Origin: an uncultured Bacteroidales bacterium
GTDB taxonomy: Bacteria; Bacteroidota; Bacteroidia; Bacteroidales; Muribaculaceae
Length of the DNA stretch: 9,834 nt
NCBI GenBank assembly: GCA_949123685.1
Contig: CASBHZ010000098.1
Span: 1-9,834 of the forward strand
Direction: 5' to 3'
Shown: piece by piece, positions 7,108 through 9,834 of the stretch
How positions within the stretch are numbered: position 1 is the first letter of the stretch
How the letters are laid out: each line of letters opens with the position of its first letter
Made by a program: the position numbers and the translations under genes
Notes under the pieces: generated by a model
Told to the model about the DNA's origin: nothing
The model's input: the letters and a program-made list of their open reading frames with translations, nothing else
Database searches by the model: none

Positions 7108-8016
7108 TCAGAGGATGACTTTGCTTACGGATGTGCCTTTGCGCACAATATAAATACCCTTGTCAGGATTTGCAACCTTTACACCCTGAAGGTTGTAATA
7201 TTCGGCAGGAGCGTCCTCATTGTCAGCACCGATGCCTTTAACAGCCGATTCCGTATCTTCGGCGGTTACAAGGTTGCCCTCTTTAGCTGCAAGCTTGAAA
7301 CCTTCGTTTGTAAGGTGGAAATATGAAGGATTATCACAACTGTCCACCACTTTTGCATCAAGAGTGGGGGTAGCGAGTGTGATGTTTATTTCATTTCCGT
7401 CTGTTACTCCTTCATTCTTAAGGAAAATTCCATCTGCAAGACGTGCGTGGAACTTGTTTACACCGTAAATCGCAGATGAATTTCTCTGTAGATTAAAATA
7501 ATTATTGTCTTCGCATCCTTCCACTGTGACGTTTTCAAATACTCCCCATGCAGTGTTTTTCAAGTTTATAAGACCATTAACGGATGTGCTGTTGAAATTT
7601 TTAATCGTTACATTCTTTAATGTCAGAGCCTTGCCCTCAGCTTCTATCAAAGACCTGCCTTTTCTGCTATTATTACCGTCTATGATAATATCCTCGAATG
7701 TGAGTACCGCATTCTGTTTCATCACGAACATTATATTGTCTCCGATTCTGTACACGAGTGAAGAATCGGAATTTTTACCTTTGATCGTAATGTTAGATTT
7801 TTTTGATGAGTCAAACATCATACGTTCTGTTATCTCGACATTTCCGGTAATGATAAGCGTGCAGGTCTGATCGGAAGTAATAGCATTGAATGCATCTTTG
7901 AATGTCTCGTAACCTACACCAGTAGTTTCATTGTAAACGGGTTTGTCAGCCTCGGATTGGGCATAAGCGTTTGCGGCAATTAATGCAGTTGCCAATGTAA
8001 GTAAAAATTTTTTCAT
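7108..8016 (-). CDS. Secreted beta-helix-like protein with Bacteroidales C-terminal tail, function unknown
   Basis: The 302-residue product begins with a clear signal peptide (MKKFLLTLATALIAANAYA, cleavage after residue 19). Residues about 50-215 have short repeating beta-strand units rich in Asn, Thr, Val and Ile, such as SNITIKG, AVLTFEDIIIDGNN, ALTLKNVTIKNFN and WGVFENVTVEGCEDNN. This is the look of a right-handed parallel beta-helix of the pectate-lyase-like superfamily, but I see no lyase or hydrolase catalytic signature, so enzymatic activity is not supported. The C-terminus (271-302: AEYYNLQGVKVANPDKGIYI and beyond, ending SKVIL) is a short tail common on exported Bacteroidales proteins. 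It resembles a sorting or anchoring tag, but its role is not established to my knowledge. A glycan-binding role is inferred from the fold and the GH30 and DUF4861 neighbours. No convincing promoter was found upstream. The gene is divergent from the GH30 gene across 210 bases. Confidence 0.8.
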   Translation of the reverse strand: MKKFLLTLATALIAANAYAQSEADKPVYNETTGVGYETFKDAFNAITSDQTCTLIITGNVEITERMMFDSSKKSNITIKGKNSDSSLVYRIGDNIMFVMKQNAVLTFEDIIIDGNNSRKGRSLIEAEGKALTLKNVTIKNFNSTSVNGLINLKNTAWGVFENVTVEGCEDNNYFNLQRNSSAIYGVNKFHARLADGIFLKNEGVTDGNEINITLATPTLDAKVVDSCDNPSYFHLTNEGFKLAAKEGNLVTAEDTESAVKGIGADNEDAPAEYYNLQGVKVANPDKGIYIVRKGTSVSKVIL

Positions 8017-8062
8017 ATTAAAAAGGTATTAGTGTTGTTTAACGTGATTAATCTATTCAAAA

Positions 8063-8084
8063 GGGGGTGGCTTGTGCTACCTCC
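8063..8084 (+). other. GC-rich stem-loop in the intergenic region ahead of the GH30 gene
   Basis: GGGGGTGGC (8063-8071) and GCTACCTCC (8076-8084) form a 9-base stem around a TTGT loop. Two of the pairs are G-U wobbles when read as plus-strand RNA; on the minus strand the same positions would be A-C mismatches, so a plus-strand structure is favoured. No T-tract follows, which argues against a terminator. It could be a structured leader element, part of a small RNA or an operator. No function is assigned. Confidence 0.4.
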
Positions 8085-8115
8085 CTGACTGTTTTATAAT
8101 ACGTATGTATATTCG
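8085..8115 (+). promoter_or_regulatory. Weak candidate promoter for the GH30 gene
   Basis: TATATTCG (8108-8115) has one mismatch from TAnnTTTG, of the same kind as in the fumarase promoter. It has a CTG in place of TTG exactly 20 bases upstream (8085-8087). Transcription would start near 8121 and leave a leader of about 105 bases. A competing candidate is TTG at 8168-8170 with TATGTTTT at 8193-8200, whose 22-base spacing is too long. Neither is strong, which would fit an activator-dependent promoter. Confidence 0.25.
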
Positions 8116-8226
8116 AAGCCACTCAAACTAAAGTCTAAAAAAAATAATCATTTACTCATGCTGTCGGTTGAGTGTCAGTGCCGTGCCGGACGTATGTTTT
8201 AAGTGGATGCCTAAAATTGTTTAATT

Positions 8227-9753
8227 ATGCTAAGGAGTATTGCCCCTATTATTTTTATTGTGTTGATATCTGTTCAAACAATCTGCTTTGGACAGAACGT
8301 CAGGTGGATAGTAAGTCAGGATAAAGACTTTTGGCGTGAAAATAAAACAAAACTTTCGCGAAAAAGTGATGCGGCTCCGTTGTTGTCTATTACCGGCAAC
8401 GAGAAGGGCCATAAATTCAAACATTGGGGCACCACATTCAATGAACTTGATTGGGAAGCTTTCCTGGCGCTTGACAGGGATGTTCAGGATAAGGTTATGA
8501 AAGATCTCTTTTCTCCCGAAGGGGATCTCCGGTTTACGCGAGGAAGGGTTTCAATGAACTGTAATGATTACGGTAGCTCTTGGTATAGTTGCGATGAGGT
8601 TGCCGGAGATCTTGAATTGCGTTATTTCAATATTGAGCGTGATAAACGAGGCATCATCCCCCTGATACGTGCAGCTCAAAAGTATAATCCCGCATTAACT
8701 TTCTGGATTTCTCCATGGTCTCCACCAAGCTGGATGAAGATCAATCAAGACTATCCTGTGGTAAGCAGCAGGCATAATGACGCTGATTCTCGGATTGATT
8801 ACCTTCTTCATGGTTCCGTAGATGGAATTGACGAGGATGAAATGAAATTTCTTGGAGAACGAAAGGGCGTGTTCCCGAAGAAACTTGCAACACAGGATTA
8901 TTTTATTCAAGATCCAAGGTATCTGCAGGCATATGCTAATTATTTCTGTAAGTTTATTGATGCCTATAAGGAGCAAGGTATCCCGGTAGACATGGTAATA
9001 TATCAGAACGAAGCATATAGTTATACTCCTTATCCGGGATGTGCGTGGACTGCCGAGGGAACGGTTAGGTTTAATCGTGATTATCTCGGTCCTACGCTTC
9101 AGAAATGGCATCCTGACGTAAGGTTATATCTTGGCACATTCAATACCAACCGCTTGGATTATGTGGAAAAGATCCTGTCGGATTCAACTCTTAGGAGCGG
9201 GATTGAGGGGATTGCCTTTCAATGGGAGGGTAGGGAGATATTGCCGGCGATCCGGAAGAAATATCCCCAATTCAGTTACATATGTTCAGAAAGTGAGTGT
9301 GGCAACGGTGATATGGATTGGAAAGCCGGAGAACATACGTTTTTCCTGATATGTGACAATCTTGGAAACGGATGTGACGAATGGTATAATTGGAATTTCC
9401 TTTTGCCCAAACAGGGTATGAGCAAATGGGGATGGAAACAGAATGCGCTTATAGAATTGGATCCACAGCAGAGGACATGCCGATACACACCGGAGTATTA
9501 TGCGGTGAAGCATTTTTCCAATGTTGTCAGGCAGGGCGCAAGTATAATAGGCTATCATTCGGATAATGACGGGAAAATGCCTGTGCTTGCTGTCCGTAAT
9601 CCGGACGGAAAGTTGCTTATAATAGTTTCAAATAACAATGACAATGACAAAAAACTGTCTGTGAAGATTTCGGATAGTTATCTTAATGTCATACTGTCAC
9701 CACATTCTTTTAACACGTTTATTATGAACGATGTTAAAACAATTTCTAAGTAA
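8227..9753 (+). CDS. Secreted GH30 family glycoside hydrolase
   Basis: The 508-residue product has a signal peptide (1-22, cleavage near CFG-Q) and no obvious lipobox, so a periplasmic or secreted enzyme is likely. The (beta/alpha)8 barrel shows GH30 landmarks in order: HWGTTFNELDWEAF (66-79), RGRVSMNCNDY (105-115), FWISPWSPPSWMK (159-171), the acid/base Glu E262 in YQNEAYSYTPYP, and the nucleophile region YICSESECGNG (351-361), where E355 or E357 is the nucleophile. The C-terminal beta domain covers about 430-500 (LAVRNPDGKLLIIVSNN). The family is retaining and includes beta-glucosidases, beta-1,6-glucanases, beta-1,6-galactanases, beta-xylosidases, xylanases and beta-fucosidases. The subfamily, and so the substrate, cannot be fixed by eye. 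A rather long stretch between the WMK motif and the acid/base (about 178-225, charged) may shape the substrate site. The ATG at 8227-8229 has no Shine-Dalgarno site. Confidence 0.9.
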   Translation: MLRSIAPIIFIVLISVQTICFGQNVRWIVSQDKDFWRENKTKLSRKSDAAPLLSITGNEKGHKFKHWGTTFNELDWEAFLALDRDVQDKVMKDLFSPEGDLRFTRGRVSMNCNDYGSSWYSCDEVAGDLELRYFNIERDKRGIIPLIRAAQKYNPALTFWISPWSPPSWMKINQDYPVVSSRHNDADSRIDYLLHGSVDGIDEDEMKFLGERKGVFPKKLATQDYFIQDPRYLQAYANYFCKFIDAYKEQGIPVDMVIYQNEAYSYTPYPGCAWTAEGTVRFNRDYLGPTLQKWHPDVRLYLGTFNTNRLDYVEKILSDSTLRSGIEGIAFQWEGREILPAIRKKYPQFSYICSESECGNGDMDWKAGEHTFFLICDNLGNGCDEWYNWNFLLPKQGMSKWGWKQNALIELDPQQRTCRYTPEYYAVKHFSNVVRQGASIIGYHSDNDGKMPVLAVRNPDGKLLIIVSNNNDNDKKLSVKISDSYLNVILSPHSFNTFIMNDVKTISK

Positions 9754-9794
9754 AGGCGGGTCTCCCTATAAAACTACACTTAGAAGTTGTTTAA
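9734..9794 (+). repeat. Inverted repeat overlapping the GH30 stop codon
   Basis: The left arm ACAATTTCTAAGT (9739-9751) and right arm ACTTAGAAGTTGT (9778-9790) pair with one G-U wobble. The match extends outward through the TTAA ends with a one-base bulge, giving arms of about 17-18 bases around a 26-base loop (9752-9777). The left arm includes the last codons and the first base of the TAA stop. No T-tract follows. It may be a transcript-end structure or the edge of a small repeat or insertion element; the window stops too soon to tell. Confidence 0.5.
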
Positions 9795-9834
9795 AAATAA
9801 ATGTGAATTTGGGGTCGCAAGCTTGGCGCAGATT

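Noticed and set aside
9778..9834. Right-edge sequence as a confirmed insertion-sequence end
   Set aside because: It is AT-rich and repeat-like, but no transposase, partner repeat or target duplication is visible, so only the inverted repeat is reported.

Overview
The window looks like chromosomal DNA of a gut-type Bacteroidales bacterium, probably close to Muribaculaceae, Prevotella or Bacteroides; the family placement is inference. Three things point there. Intergenic regions carry the Bacteroidetes promoter pattern (TTTG, about 20 bases, TAnnTTTG) and A-rich leaders without a Shine-Dalgarno site. A secreted protein ends in the short 'YYNLQGVKVANP..GIYIVR.G' tail common in this order. The window also holds an amidase of the kind often annotated 'xanthan lyase / golvesin C-terminal-like' next to a glycosyltransferase of a type I associate with Bacteroidales.

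Layout. Bases 1-4008, minus strand, form a likely two-gene cell-envelope operon: a large exported N-acetylmuramoyl-L-alanine amidase-like protein (673-4008), then the first 203 codons of a glycosyltransferase that runs off the left edge (1-609). A 147-base divergent intergenic region holds a good promoter for each side. On its right, plus strand, is a complete class I [4Fe-4S] fumarate hydratase (4156-5802) closed by a strong hairpin that can also terminate transcription arriving from the opposite strand.

Bases 5876-9753 look like a small glycan-degradation block. On the minus strand are a secreted beta-helix-like protein (7108-8016) and, downstream of it, a DUF4861 lipoprotein (5876-7036). 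On the plus strand, divergent from them, is a secreted GH30 family glycoside hydrolase (8227-9753). No SusC/SusD pair, sulfatase or regulator is visible, so this is either one edge of a polysaccharide utilization locus continuing to the right or an isolated set of carbohydrate-active genes.

How the parts relate. The amidase and glycosyltransferase would act on the cell wall and surface glycans. Fumarase belongs to central metabolism, in the reductive branch from malate to fumarate that feeds fumarate respiration and succinate formation in anaerobic Bacteroidales. The GH30, DUF4861 and beta-helix proteins would act outside the cytoplasm on a glycan that cannot be named from sequence. I see no RNA genes, CRISPR array, complete mobile element or defence system. 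The most unusual points are the split, highly charged amidase, a terminator-like hairpin directly ahead of the DUF4861 start codon, and an inverted repeat overlapping the GH30 stop codon.
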